From Streptomyces sp. NBC_00306 (lineage in GTDB: Bacteria; Actinomycetota; Actinomycetes; Streptomycetales; Streptomycetaceae), in the NCBI RefSeq assembly GCF_036169555.1, contig NZ_CP108032.1, forward strand, positions 7,378,001 through 7,442,000: a stretch of DNA of 64,000 nucleotides. The letters are read 5' to 3'. Below the pieces are notes generated by a model, which ran no database searches, was not told where the DNA came from, and was given only the letters and a program-made list of their open reading frames with translations. Of this stretch, positions 43,126 to 51,099 are shown piece by piece. A program made the translations under genes and the position numbers. Position 1 is the first letter of the stretch. The number at the start of each line of letters is the position of its first letter.

Positions 43126-43545
43126 ATGACTCAGAAGGTTCGCGAGATCATGACCGGCCCACCGGTCACCGTCGGCGCGCTCACCGCCGTCAGCGAGGTC
43201 GCGCACCGGATGCGGGACGCGGACATCGGCGCCGTCCTCGTCACCGACGGGGATCGGCTGCGCGGTCTGGTCACCGACCGGGACCTGGTGGTCAGGGTGA
43301 TGGCCGAGGGGCGGAACCCCGACGACACGACAGCGCAGGAAGCCTGCAGCGACGAACCCGTCACGGTCGCCGCCGAAGACGACGTGCTGCGGGCCGTGCA
43401 GCTGATGCGCAAGCACTCGCTGCGCCGGCTGCCCGTGCTCGACGGCGGGAAGCCCGTGGGCATCATCGCCCTGGGGGACCTGGCCATCGAGCGCGACCCC
43501 ACATCGGCACTCGGCGACATCAGCTCCACTCCGCCGAACGACTGA
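43126..43545 (+). CDS. CBS-domain pair protein
   Basis: A 139-aa protein with two CBS motifs (residues 8-60 and 72-125): VREIMTGPPVTV...IGAVLVTDGDRLRGLVTDRDLV and VTVAAEDDVLRAVQLM...LPVLDGGKPVGIIALGDLA. CBS pairs bind adenine nucleotides and usually regulate other domains; here it stands alone. The ATG at 43126 follows a GGAGGA site. It is divergent from the KGG protein gene. Likely a stress-associated nucleotide sensor; target unknown. Confidence 0.85.
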   Translation: MTQKVREIMTGPPVTVGALTAVSEVAHRMRDADIGAVLVTDGDRLRGLVTDRDLVVRVMAEGRNPDDTTAQEACSDEPVTVAAEDDVLRAVQLMRKHSLRRLPVLDGGKPVGIIALGDLAIERDPTSALGDISSTPPND

Positions 43546-43697
43546 CCCCGCGGCCCGTGCCGGACGGCGTCGACCTGACGCGGCGCGGGCCCGTCGCGGT
43601 CCGCGCTCGGCCCCGCACTCGGGTGGCCGGTCGTGTCCCGCGCCACCAGAAGGCCTGGGTCATGCCCGCGAAGCGGACGAGACCTCCGGCCACGATC

Positions 43698-43703
43698 TAG
43701 GCT
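43698..43703 (+). promoter_or_regulatory. TAGGCT -10 box of the nitrile hydratase operon
   Basis: TAGGCT lies 6 bp ahead of the ATG at 43710, the spacing seen for leaderless actinobacterial transcripts. No clear -35 is visible. Confidence 0.45.
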
Positions 43704-43709
43704 GGTGCC

Positions 43710-43991
43710 ATGGCCAGGATCAACGACGTCGGCGGCATGGAGGGCTTCGGCCCCATCGACACCACCGACGACACCGAGCCCTTCCACGCGGACTGGGAAG
43801 CCAGGGTCTTCGCACTGAACCGTGCCCTGGTCGCGGGCAACGTCTTCAACCTCGACGAGTTCCGCGACGCCGTCGAATCCATGCCGCCGTCCGACTACTT
43901 GGCCGCCTCGTACTACGAGCGCTGGCTCCATGCCATCGTCGCCCTCCTGGAGGCGAAGGGTGTCATCGAGGCCGGTGAGCTCGATGACTGA
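43710..43991 (+). CDS. nitrile hydratase beta subunit, N-terminal half
   Basis: A 93-aa protein matching the N-terminal helical half of nitrile hydratase beta (MARINDVGGMEGFGPIDTTDD, then FHADWEARVFALNRALVAG and YYERWLHAIVALLEAKGVI). The C-terminal SH3-like half is the next gene, so the beta chain is split, as in thiocyanate hydrolase and the three-subunit toyocamycin nitrile hydratase. It overlaps the next start by 8 bp. The alpha subunit follows. A leaderless -10 box is present. Confidence 0.88.
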   Translation: MARINDVGGMEGFGPIDTTDDTEPFHADWEARVFALNRALVAGNVFNLDEFRDAVESMPPSDYLAASYYERWLHAIVALLEAKGVIEAGELDD

Positions 43992-44271
43992 CACCGCCGA
44001 CCGCTTCGCGCCCGGTGCGCGCGTGCGGACGATCCACCACGACCCGCCGCACCACACGCGGCTCCCGCGCTACGCCCGCGGCAAGCTGGGCACCGTGGTC
44101 GAGCCCGAGGGCCGGTCCCCGCTCGCCGACATCCGATCCCAGGGCCGCGACGACGCCCCGGTCGAGCAGGTCTACGCCGTACGCTTCGCCGCCCGCGAAC
44201 TGTGGGGCGCAGGCGACCACCACGTCGTGCTCGACCTGTCCGAGAGCTATCTGGAGGACGACCGCCCGTGA
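43984..44271 (+). CDS. nitrile hydratase beta subunit, C-terminal half
   Basis: A 95-aa protein with the SH3-like barrel of nitrile hydratase beta: FAPGARVRTIHHDPPHHTRLPRYARGKLGTVV, then VYAVRFAARELWG and the end VVLDLSESYLEDD. It is the gamma-like third chain next to beta-N and alpha. It starts inside the preceding gene and its stop overlaps the alpha GTG by 4 bp, so all three chains are translationally coupled. Confidence 0.86.
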   Translation: MTDTADRFAPGARVRTIHHDPPHHTRLPRYARGKLGTVVEPEGRSPLADIRSQGRDDAPVEQVYAVRFAARELWGAGDHHVVLDLSESYLEDDRP

Positions 44272-44855
44272 CCGGAACCCACGCCGACGCGGCCGTCTCC
44301 CGTCGCGTACGCCGCCTGGAAACCCTTCTCGAAGAGCGCGGCGTGATCACGGGCGCCGCCGTGGACGAGGTCATCGACGCCTTCATGAGCGAGGCGTCAC
44401 CGGCCAACGGGGCCCGGGTGACGGCCCGCGCCTGGACCGACCCGGCCTTCCGCGCACGGCTGCTCGACGACGGCACCGCGGCCGTCGGCGAGCTGGGATT
44501 CGCGGCCGGGGGAGTGCAACCGCAGCGCCTGCGCGTCGTCGAGAACACCGCCGACACGCACAACGTCATCGTCTGCACACTCTGCTCCTGCTACCCGATC
44601 CGGCTGCTCGGGCCGCCCCCGAGCTGGTACAAGAGCGAGGCCTTCCGGTCCAGGGTGGTCCGTGAACCCCGGTCCGTACTGGCGGAGTTCGGCCTTCACC
44701 TGCCGCCGGAGACCCGGATCACGGTGTGGGACTCGACGTCGGAGACGCGGTACATGGTCCTGCCGCGACGGCCGCAGAACACCGAAGGGCTCTCCGAAGA
44801 GGAGCTGGCGGCCCTGGTGTCCCGCAACGCGTTGATCGGCACCGCAGCCCTCTGA
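44268..44855 (+). CDS. nitrile hydratase alpha subunit, cobalt type
   Basis: A 195-aa alpha chain. The metal claw is CTLCSC at residues 103-108 (VIVCTLCSCYP). VCTLCSC, as opposed to VCSLCSC, marks the cobalt type; two cysteines are oxidised in the mature enzyme. LGPPPSWYKSEAFRSRVVREPRSVL and the VWDSTSETRYMVLPRRP block are conserved. The enzyme hydrates a nitrile to an amide or, if thiocyanate-hydrolase-like, acts on thiocyanate. No activator (P14K/P47K-like) gene follows, so cobalt loading must use another locus. A GTG start overlaps the previous stop. Confidence 0.9.
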   Translation: MTGTHADAAVSRRVRRLETLLEERGVITGAAVDEVIDAFMSEASPANGARVTARAWTDPAFRARLLDDGTAAVGELGFAAGGVQPQRLRVVENTADTHNVIVCTLCSCYPIRLLGPPPSWYKSEAFRSRVVREPRSVLAEFGLHLPPETRITVWDSTSETRYMVLPRRPQNTEGLSEEELAALVSRNALIGTAAL

Positions 44856-44942
44856 CCCGCGCCCCGACCGCCTCTGGGGTCTGTCGTTCGGATCAGGCTG
44901 GGTCAGTGAGTGGGTCCCCCCCCCACGCCCCAAGGGCTACGC

Positions 44943-44970
44943 GGGATCGCGTGCCAGGGCACGCGATCCC
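44943..44970 (+). terminator. terminator hairpin nested in a longer inverted repeat
   Basis: GGGATCGCGTGC at 44943-44954 pairs exactly with GCACGCGATCCC at 44959-44970 (4-nt loop). It is nested in a wider repeat, GTTCGGATC at 44886-44894 against GATCCGAAC at 44976-44984. It lies between the nitrile hydratase operon and the convergent glxA-type gene. A nine-C run at 44916-44924 lies within. Confidence 0.8.
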
Positions 44971-44992
44971 CGCAAGATCCGAACAACAAGCC

Positions 44993-45991
44993 CTAGCCGA
45001 GGGGTTCCGCGACAGCCGTCGTACGGAATCGGGCGCGGTAGACCGTCGGCGAGACACCGAGCGTGTTCCGGAACGTGCGCCGCATGGTCTCCGCCGACCC
45101 GAATCCCGAGCGGCCGGCGACCTCCTCGACCGGATCGCTGCCCGCCTCCAGCAGTGCCTGGGCGGCCTCCAGCCGCACCGACTCCAGATACTGACCCGGT
45201 GTCATCCCGATCTCGCTGCGGAAGAGTCTGGTGAGGTGCCGCGCGCTGACGCCCGCACCGCGGGCCAGTGCGTCGAGACCGTACGGTGCGCCGGGGTCGG
45301 CCCCGACGGCGTCCATCACCCGGCGCACCACGGGGTGCCCGGACTCCCGGGGCGTCAGGCGCGCGCTGAACTGGGACTGCCCGCCCGGCCGGGCCATGAA
45401 CACCACGAGCTCGCGGGCCACGTTCCGGGCCATGTCCGGTCCGTGGTCCTCCTCGACCAGCGCCAGCGCGAGGTCGATGCCCGCGGTGACGCCCGCGGAG
45501 GTGACCACGTGGCCGTCCCGGACGAACACGGGATCGGCCTCCACCCGCACCTCGGGGTAGGCGGCCGCCAGCTCCCCGGCGAGCTGCCAGTGGGTCGCCG
45601 TACGCCGCCCGTCGAGCACGCCGCTCTCCGCCAGGACGAACGCGCCCGCACACACGGACGCGACCCGCTTCGAGCGGTCCGCGAGCCCGCCCGCGAACGC
45701 GACGAGATCGCGGTCCGCGACCGCCCCGCGCCAGTCCTTCCGGCCGGGCACCACCACCGTGCCGACGCGTCGCGGCAGGCTCTCCGGCCCGCCGTCCACC
45801 CCCACACGCACCCCGGACGACGTCCGGACGTCGGCCCCGGTGAGGGAGACGATCCGGACGTCGTAGCGCGCGCCGTAGCCGTTGGCCGTCGTGAACACCT
45901 CGGCCGGGCCGGTCACATCGAGCAGCTGCACCTCGTCGAACGCCACCACGGCCACCACATGGGGCGCCGGGCCGCCGGTCACTCGGGCCAC
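44993..45991 (-). CDS. GlxA-family AraC regulator with DJ-1/PfpI domain
   Basis: A 332-aa regulator. The N-terminal DJ-1/PfpI-like domain (residues 12-200) includes VASVCAGAFVLAESGVLDGRRTATHW, with a Cys at the elbow; the C-terminal AraC-type double HTH spans about 225-325 (LARGAGVSARHLTRLFRSEIGMTPGQYL). Such proteins sense metabolites and regulate nitrogen or amino-acid metabolism. It overlaps the start of the upstream HD gene by 13 bp, so the two form an operon. Convergent with the nitrile hydratase operon. Confidence 0.85.
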   Translation of the reverse strand: MARVTGGPAPHVVAVVAFDEVQLLDVTGPAEVFTTANGYGARYDVRIVSLTGADVRTSSGVRVGVDGGPESLPRRVGTVVVPGRKDWRGAVADRDLVAFAGGLADRSKRVASVCAGAFVLAESGVLDGRRTATHWQLAGELAAAYPEVRVEADPVFVRDGHVVTSAGVTAGIDLALALVEEDHGPDMARNVARELVVFMARPGGQSQFSARLTPRESGHPVVRRVMDAVGADPGAPYGLDALARGAGVSARHLTRLFRSEIGMTPGQYLESVRLEAAQALLEAGSDPVEEVAGRSGFGSAETMRRTFRNTLGVSPTVYRARFRTTAVAEPLG

Positions 45992-46626
45992 GGGGAGTCG
46001 AGGATCGTACGGACGAAGTCACCCCGCTGGAAGCCCGGCACAAAGTGTTCGAGCACATCGGCCTTGACGTTGCCGAACGTCGTCTCCGGCTTCGGCCGGA
46101 TCCCGTCCGTGAACGCCGCCAGGATGCGCTGCTTGAAGTCGGGGCGCGGATGAAGCGCGACGACGGCCGCGCGCTCCGCGTCCGAGAGGTCCCCGTAGCC
46201 GATGCCCAGGACGTCGTACTCGACGCCCGCCGTCACCAGCGCAACCTCGGGCTCCATGAACTCGGGAATCCCCGGGGTGGTGTGCAGGGCGATCGCCGTC
46301 CACACCCGCCGGATGCTGTCCTCCGGCACCTGCCGGGCCGCCAGGAAACGCCGTGCCTCGTCCGCGCTGTCCACCTCGAAACGCCGCCCGCTGGTCCTGA
46401 ACCGCTCGCCGAGGCCCAGGTCGTGGAACATCGCTCCGACGTACAGCAGCTCGGGATCGAACGACAGATCACGGTGACGGCCCTGGAGGGCGGCGAAGAA
46501 GTACACCCGGCGGGAGTGGCCGTAGATCAGCTCGTCGGTCGTGTCGCGCACCAGCTCGGTCGCCTCACGGGCGAGCCGGGTGTCCGGAACGCGCACTCCT
46601 GCGGGCGCGGGTGAGGTGGTCGTCAT
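45979..46626 (-). CDS. HD-domain protein, cyanamide-hydratase-like
   Basis: A 215-aa HD-domain metalloprotein. ELIYGHSRRVYFFAALQGRH (first His), MFHDLGLGERF (HD), and a later ALHTTPGIPEFMEPEVALVTAG give the metal His set. The YGHSxRxYxFA pattern is that of the cyanamide hydratase (Ddi2-like) family, which hydrates cyanamide to urea, but many relatives act on other nitriles or unknown small molecules. It shares an operon with GlxA and adjoins a nitrile hydratase operon, hinting at nitrile/cyanamide metabolism. The ATG at 46626 is used; a GTG three codons earlier is possible. Confidence 0.78.
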   Translation of the reverse strand: MTTTSPAPAGVRVPDTRLAREATELVRDTTDELIYGHSRRVYFFAALQGRHRDLSFDPELLYVGAMFHDLGLGERFRTSGRRFEVDSADEARRFLAARQVPEDSIRRVWTAIALHTTPGIPEFMEPEVALVTAGVEYDVLGIGYGDLSDAERAAVVALHPRPDFKQRILAAFTDGIRPKPETTFGNVKADVLEHFVPGFQRGDFVRTILDSPWPE

Positions 46627-46780
46627 CGCTGTCACAGACCTTTCGTCATCGGGGTGCCGGTCGGTCCGACCACTCCAGCTTCGACCGCCGCTGCCGGCGC
46701 CGCCATGGCTGTGAGGCCGAACAACCCACAGATACGGACACCCTTTCCGGCGCGCGGAATCCTGTGAGGGGCGGCGTGAC

Positions 46781-47620
46781 TCAGGGGGCCTCCGTGGCCT
46801 TCTCCGACTCCGAGTCGTCCGGGGCCACGACGGAGCGGGTGAGCGGAATCCGGGACAGTGCGAGAACACCCGCGGCGATCAGGGCGACACCGCAGAGCTG
46901 GGGCAGCAGCCACCAGCCGGAACGGACCTCCTCCTCGTACAGGGTGATGCCGAGCGCCAGGCTGACCGCCGCGTCGCCGAGTGTGAGCGCGGGCTGGGAC
47001 GCCACCAGAGGGCCTGCCTGCATCGCGTTCTCCAGCAGGAAGAGCGCGCAGACGCCGGCCGCGGCGAAGCCGTAGGTCTGCCAGGCACTGAAGAACGCAG
47101 CGATGCCCTGGTCGTCGAGAATGTGCATCGACGCCTTCATCAGCGCCGCCGTCAGGGCGTAGCTGATCGCTGTCGCCCCTCCCAGACAGGCCGCACGCGC
47201 GCGGCCCTCGGGACGCTTGAGCCCCGCAAGGGCGAGGACGACGACCGCCCCCACGCAGACGGCCAGCGCGGGAATCCAGCGGTCCAGCGCCACATGGGTG
47301 CGGTTGCCGGTCGGGGCCGCGGAGGCCAGCGCGACCACCAGACCGCCCACGACGACCGCCACGGCCAGCCAGCCCGTGCGCGGCAGATGCCGGTGCATCA
47401 GCAGGGAGGCGACGACGAGGGTGAGCGGCAGTTCGAGGACGAACAGCGGCTGCACGATCGTGAGCGGCCCGGTCGCCAGCGCCAGCGCCTGGCAGACACC
47501 TGCGGCGATCACCGCGAGGATCCCGGCCAGCCACACGGGACGCCGCAGGAGATCCAGCATCAGCCCGGCGCGGAGCCCCTCGGACCGCGGCACCGTGAGG
47601 GCAGCCTTGCGCTGAAGCAC
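46781..47620 (-). CDS. DMT-family (EamA-like) transporter
   Basis: A 279-aa membrane protein, annotated from the GTG at 47620, with about nine helices in two EamA-type halves, such as PLTIVQPLFVLELPLTLVVASLLMH and AAVSLALGITLYEEEVRSG. The first helix (LLPVVFALCAAFSNAVATVLQR) lies upstream in the same frame, yet no ATG, GTG or TTG precedes it before an in-frame stop. The true start may be a rare codon, or a frameshift exists near 47700, where an ATG with a ribosome-binding site lies in another frame. Likely a small-molecule exporter or permease. Confidence 0.75.
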   Translation of the reverse strand: MLQRKAALTVPRSEGLRAGLMLDLLRRPVWLAGILAVIAAGVCQALALATGPLTIVQPLFVLELPLTLVVASLLMHRHLPRTGWLAVAVVVGGLVVALASAAPTGNRTHVALDRWIPALAVCVGAVVVLALAGLKRPEGRARAACLGGATAISYALTAALMKASMHILDDQGIAAFFSAWQTYGFAAAGVCALFLLENAMQAGPLVASQPALTLGDAAVSLALGITLYEEEVRSGWWLLPQLCGVALIAAGVLALSRIPLTRSVVAPDDSESEKATEAP

Positions 47621-47880
47621 GGTGGCGACGGCGTTGCTGAACGCCGCGCAGAGCGCGAAGACGACCGGGAGCAGGGTGTGCAGCGTGGCGGCCTCCAGAG
47701 GACGGGCGAGGCGCGCCCCGCCGGTGGTCTCCTGCCATGGTCACCTCGCCGCGGCCCTCCGCGCGATCGGGACGCGCCCGGGCTGCGGACCGTTGATCAC
47801 GAGCCGACAATGGGACCGGGGAGCCCGCCGGACCGCGCGTGGCTCCCACGGGCGGTGCCGCGGCTGAGAGGAACGTGCCC

Positions 47881-50091
47881 ATGCGCGTGCCGAAGGCGGA
47901 CCGTACGACGATCGTGCACCGCGCCGTCCGGGTGAGTGTGGCGTCCTGCGCCGGGTTCTACCCGTTCGTCTACGCGGTGGACCGGCCCGCGGTCGCGCTG
48001 TACGCCCTGTTCGCCCCCGTGGCGCTCGGCATGCTGTCGCCGATCCCCGGGTCCGGACGCGTCCGGGCCGGTGTGATCCTGCGGGCACTGCCCGTCGGCC
48101 TGGTGCTCGTCGCTCTGGGCACCGTCCTCGCCGTGGAGACCTGGGCGGCCGTCGCCGGCATGCTGGTCGTCGGCTTCCTCCTGGCCTTCGCAGCCGTCGG
48201 AGGACCACTTCCGGCGGGAGCGGCGCCCGGACTCCAGCTCTTCTACATCCTCGCCTGCTTCCCGCCGTACGCGCCGGGGGCCCTGGGCGAGCGGCTGGCG
48301 GGCCTGACCCTCGGCGTACTGCTGCTCGCGGCCTGCGAGGTCCTGCTGCTGCCCGCGCCGGCCACCGTCTCCTACCGGGAGCTCCTCGCCGATGCCGTGG
48401 CACTGGCGGGCCGAGCCGCGGCCACCGCCGACTCACCGTCCGAGCGACAGCAGGCTGCCGACGAGACACCTGCCGTGCAGCCGCCGGTCGCGGACGACAG
48501 ACCGGTCGCGCAGCCGCCCGTCGCGGACGACAGACCGGTCGCGCATCCGCCCGTCGCGGACGACACGTCGGCCGAGCGGCTGCGGGAATTCGGCGGGCGG
48601 CTGCGGCTGTCCCGGCTGCCGACCGCCGAGCGGCCGGCCGGCGCAGGCCGCAGGGACCGCGCCCTCGCACAGGCCAGCGGTGCCGCGCGCAGGCTCCTCG
48701 TACAGCTGGCACGGTTGCGGGACGCCCCCGCCTCGGTGGACGCTGCCTCGGCCGCGATGCTCGACCGCGTCGCGGCCCTCTGTGCCACCGCCGCGACCGC
48801 GCTGCGCGGCGGACAGCCGATGCCTGCGTACGGGATGATGGGGCTCGGCGCCGCGATCGACGAATTCCAGGCGGTACGGACGGCGCAGACGACGAATCCG
48901 TCCGAGGCCGCGCCGCCTCTTCAGGTACTGCGCCGACAGGCCGCGGTTCTCGCGATCGCCGAGTCCGCCCGGATCCTCGAGACGTCGGTCCGTATCGGTC
49001 TCGACGGCAGACGCACTCCGGGCGTCCAGCCGCAGGAACTGTTCTGGTACGCCGGTCTTACGTCCGCCCGCCTCTGGTGGCGGCGTATCGCGGGCAACAC
49101 CACCCTGCGCTCGGTCCAGTTCCAGAACGCCCTGCGGATCGCCCTCGGTCTGGGAGCCGCCCGGCTGGTGGCCGGCTCCCTCGACCTCACCCACGGCTTC
49201 TGGGTCCTGCTCGCCGTGCTCACCCTGGGCCGTACGACGGCGACGGAGACATGGTCGGCGGTGCGCTCGGCGCTCATCGGCACCCTCGTCGGTGCGACGG
49301 CGGCGGGGGCGCTGCTCCTCGCGGTCGGACACCACACCGATGCGTACGCCGTGGTCCTCGCACCGGCCATGCTCGCCGCCTTCGCCCTCGGGCCGATGCT
49401 GGGAGTCGCCTGGGCCCAGGCACTGTTCACCCTGGTGGTGTCGGCGGCCTTCGCCCAGATCGCCCACGTCTCCTGGCAGTTGGCCGAGGTCCGGCTCATC
49501 GACGTGGTCACCGGCAGCGGCATCGGGCTGCTGTGCGGGCTCCTCGCCTGGCCCGCGGGCGCCCGGCGCGAGGTGCACAGGAACATGGCCGCGCTGCTGC
49601 GCGCCTCGGGTCCGCTGATCCCCGCGACCGTGCGCGTCCTGCTGCCGGCGGGCCCGGAGCCGCAGCCCACGACGCTCCCCGCGCTGCACCGGCTGCGCCT
49701 CGCGGAGGCGGCCTACCTCCAGTTCGAGAGCGAGCCCGGGCAGCGGCCGGCCGATGCAACGGACTGGCACGCCGTCCTCATCACCGCGAACGACATCCTT
49801 CTCGGCGTCCAGCTGCTGCCCCGCTTCGACCCGCCTCCGGCCGCGGGCCGGCCGGACGACGTGGCGTGGGCGCGTGCGGGCGCCGACCGGCTGGAGCTCG
49901 CCACCGACCGGATCGCCGCGCTCTGCGCCGGTGAAGGGCCGCCGCCTTCCGAGGGCCCGCCCACCGGTCTCTCCCTCGGACCCCGCCACGGCCGGCCGCT
50001 CCCGCTGCTGATGGACCTGGAGCACTGGCTGAGGGTCCTTGCCGCCGAACTCGCCCACATCGAGAAGTCGGTGACCGCCCGGGTGGACTGA
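47881..50091 (+). CDS. FUSC-family membrane protein (aromatic acid exporter-like)
   Basis: A 736-aa protein with two blocks of membrane helices (residues about 20-165 and 425-560) and soluble regions between and after them, as in FUSC/YccS/ArAE-like exporters. GALRIALGLGAARLVAG-type and TLGRTTATETWSAVRSALIGTLVGATAAG segments are characteristic. A 33-bp tandem repeat in the loop encodes PPVADDRPVAQ copies. The ATG at 47881 has a GAGAGGAA site. Divergent from the DMT gene. Confidence 0.82.
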   Translation: MRVPKADRTTIVHRAVRVSVASCAGFYPFVYAVDRPAVALYALFAPVALGMLSPIPGSGRVRAGVILRALPVGLVLVALGTVLAVETWAAVAGMLVVGFLLAFAAVGGPLPAGAAPGLQLFYILACFPPYAPGALGERLAGLTLGVLLLAACEVLLLPAPATVSYRELLADAVALAGRAAATADSPSERQQAADETPAVQPPVADDRPVAQPPVADDRPVAHPPVADDTSAERLREFGGRLRLSRLPTAERPAGAGRRDRALAQASGAARRLLVQLARLRDAPASVDAASAAMLDRVAALCATAATALRGGQPMPAYGMMGLGAAIDEFQAVRTAQTTNPSEAAPPLQVLRRQAAVLAIAESARILETSVRIGLDGRRTPGVQPQELFWYAGLTSARLWWRRIAGNTTLRSVQFQNALRIALGLGAARLVAGSLDLTHGFWVLLAVLTLGRTTATETWSAVRSALIGTLVGATAAGALLLAVGHHTDAYAVVLAPAMLAAFALGPMLGVAWAQALFTLVVSAAFAQIAHVSWQLAEVRLIDVVTGSGIGLLCGLLAWPAGARREVHRNMAALLRASGPLIPATVRVLLPAGPEPQPTTLPALHRLRLAEAAYLQFESEPGQRPADATDWHAVLITANDILLGVQLLPRFDPPPAAGRPDDVAWARAGADRLELATDRIAALCAGEGPPPSEGPPTGLSLGPRHGRPLPLLMDLEHWLRVLAAELAHIEKSVTARVD
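48478..48563 (+). repeat. 33-bp in-frame tandem repeat in the FUSC gene
   Basis: About 2.6 copies of CAGCCGCCCGTCGCGGAC-type units of 33 bp encode PPVADDRPVAQ repeats in a cytoplasmic loop. Being a multiple of three, copy changes keep the frame. Confidence 0.8.
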
Positions 50092-50104
50092 CTCGGTGCC
50101 CGTG

Positions 50105-50842
50105 TCAGCCGGACGTCGGGCGCAGCACCAGCGAGACGAAGCCCATGGTGTCGCGGTAGACCCGCAGCCACTCCTCCCGGTGGATCGTGGCCGCACGCAG
50201 GGCCTCGGCGCTGTCGGGGTCCGCGGGCCGGTCAAGCGCCCACGACGCCAGCGAACCCGTCCACGACCATTCGTAGTCGTCCAGCTCCCGGCGCGTGCTG
50301 ACATGGCCGTGGACCGGGGTCCATCCCTCGGCGGTCACCCGGTCCATCGTGGTCGCCAGATCGGCGAAGTCGCCGAGCATCCCGACGGCTTCCGCCGAGG
50401 GCTCGCGCTCCCATATCCCGTCGCCGACCAACACGCGCCCGTCGGGCGCCAGGTGCTTGCGAGCGGCCGCGAGGGTGGGGAGCAGGCCGCCGAAGGCGTG
50501 GGTCGCACCGACACTGATCACGAGGTCGAAGGCGTGCGGCGCTGTGAAGTCGGCAGCGTCCTGCCGGTGCAGAATCAGACGGTCCCCGACTCCCCGTTCC
50601 TGTGCGGCCTCGCGGGCGTGGAGCAGAGCGCTCTCGGCGAGGTCGACACCCTCAGCACGCACCTGCGGACGGCCGGCCAGGGCGCGCAGCAGCCACTCAC
50701 CGCCTCCGCAGCCGAGATCCAGGACGCGTTCGTCGCCCCGCGGGAGGGAGTGGTCGAGCAGGCCGCGTACAGCGTCGTCGTCCAGCGGCGCGGCGACGGG
50801 GTGGCCCGCATGGGCGATTCGGGAGATCAGTTCACGGTTCAC
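50105..50842 (-). CDS. class I SAM-dependent methyltransferase
   Basis: A 245-aa Rossmann methyltransferase. Motif I is VLDLGCGGGEWLLRAL near residue 42; motif II includes GVDLAESALLHAREAA; AFDLVISVGATHAFGG is motif IV. The C-terminal part resembles actinobacterial metabolite methyltransferases; substrate unknown. The start GTG 50842 was chosen because the family begins VNRELISRIAHAGHPV; longer frames look non-coding. Convergent with the FUSC gene and divergent from the aldo/keto reductase. Confidence 0.85.
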   Translation of the reverse strand: MNRELISRIAHAGHPVAAPLDDDAVRGLLDHSLPRGDERVLDLGCGGGEWLLRALAGRPQVRAEGVDLAESALLHAREAAQERGVGDRLILHRQDAADFTAPHAFDLVISVGATHAFGGLLPTLAAARKHLAPDGRVLVGDGIWEREPSAEAVGMLGDFADLATTMDRVTAEGWTPVHGHVSTRRELDDYEWSWTGSLASWALDRPADPDSAEALRAATIHREEWLRVYRDTMGFVSLVLRPTSG

Positions 50843-51099
50843 CGGCGCAGCGTGCCAGGGCTGCGCGGTCGGCGCACGTGGATTTCCGGCACCTACGGGC
50901 GTGGGGCCGCCGGGCGCCGGACGCTGGCGGGTTCGGCCGGCAGTCGGTCGGGGGACGCGGCACGTCCGGCCGGCAGGCGGACGGGGAGCCTGGGCGGAAC
51001 CGTCGGCACTCGGTTCCTTGACTTCGTGAGCGCTCCAACACCCAGACTCCCGCACATCGCCCCGGCCGCCCGGTAGGGGCCCAACAGGGAGGACCTTTC

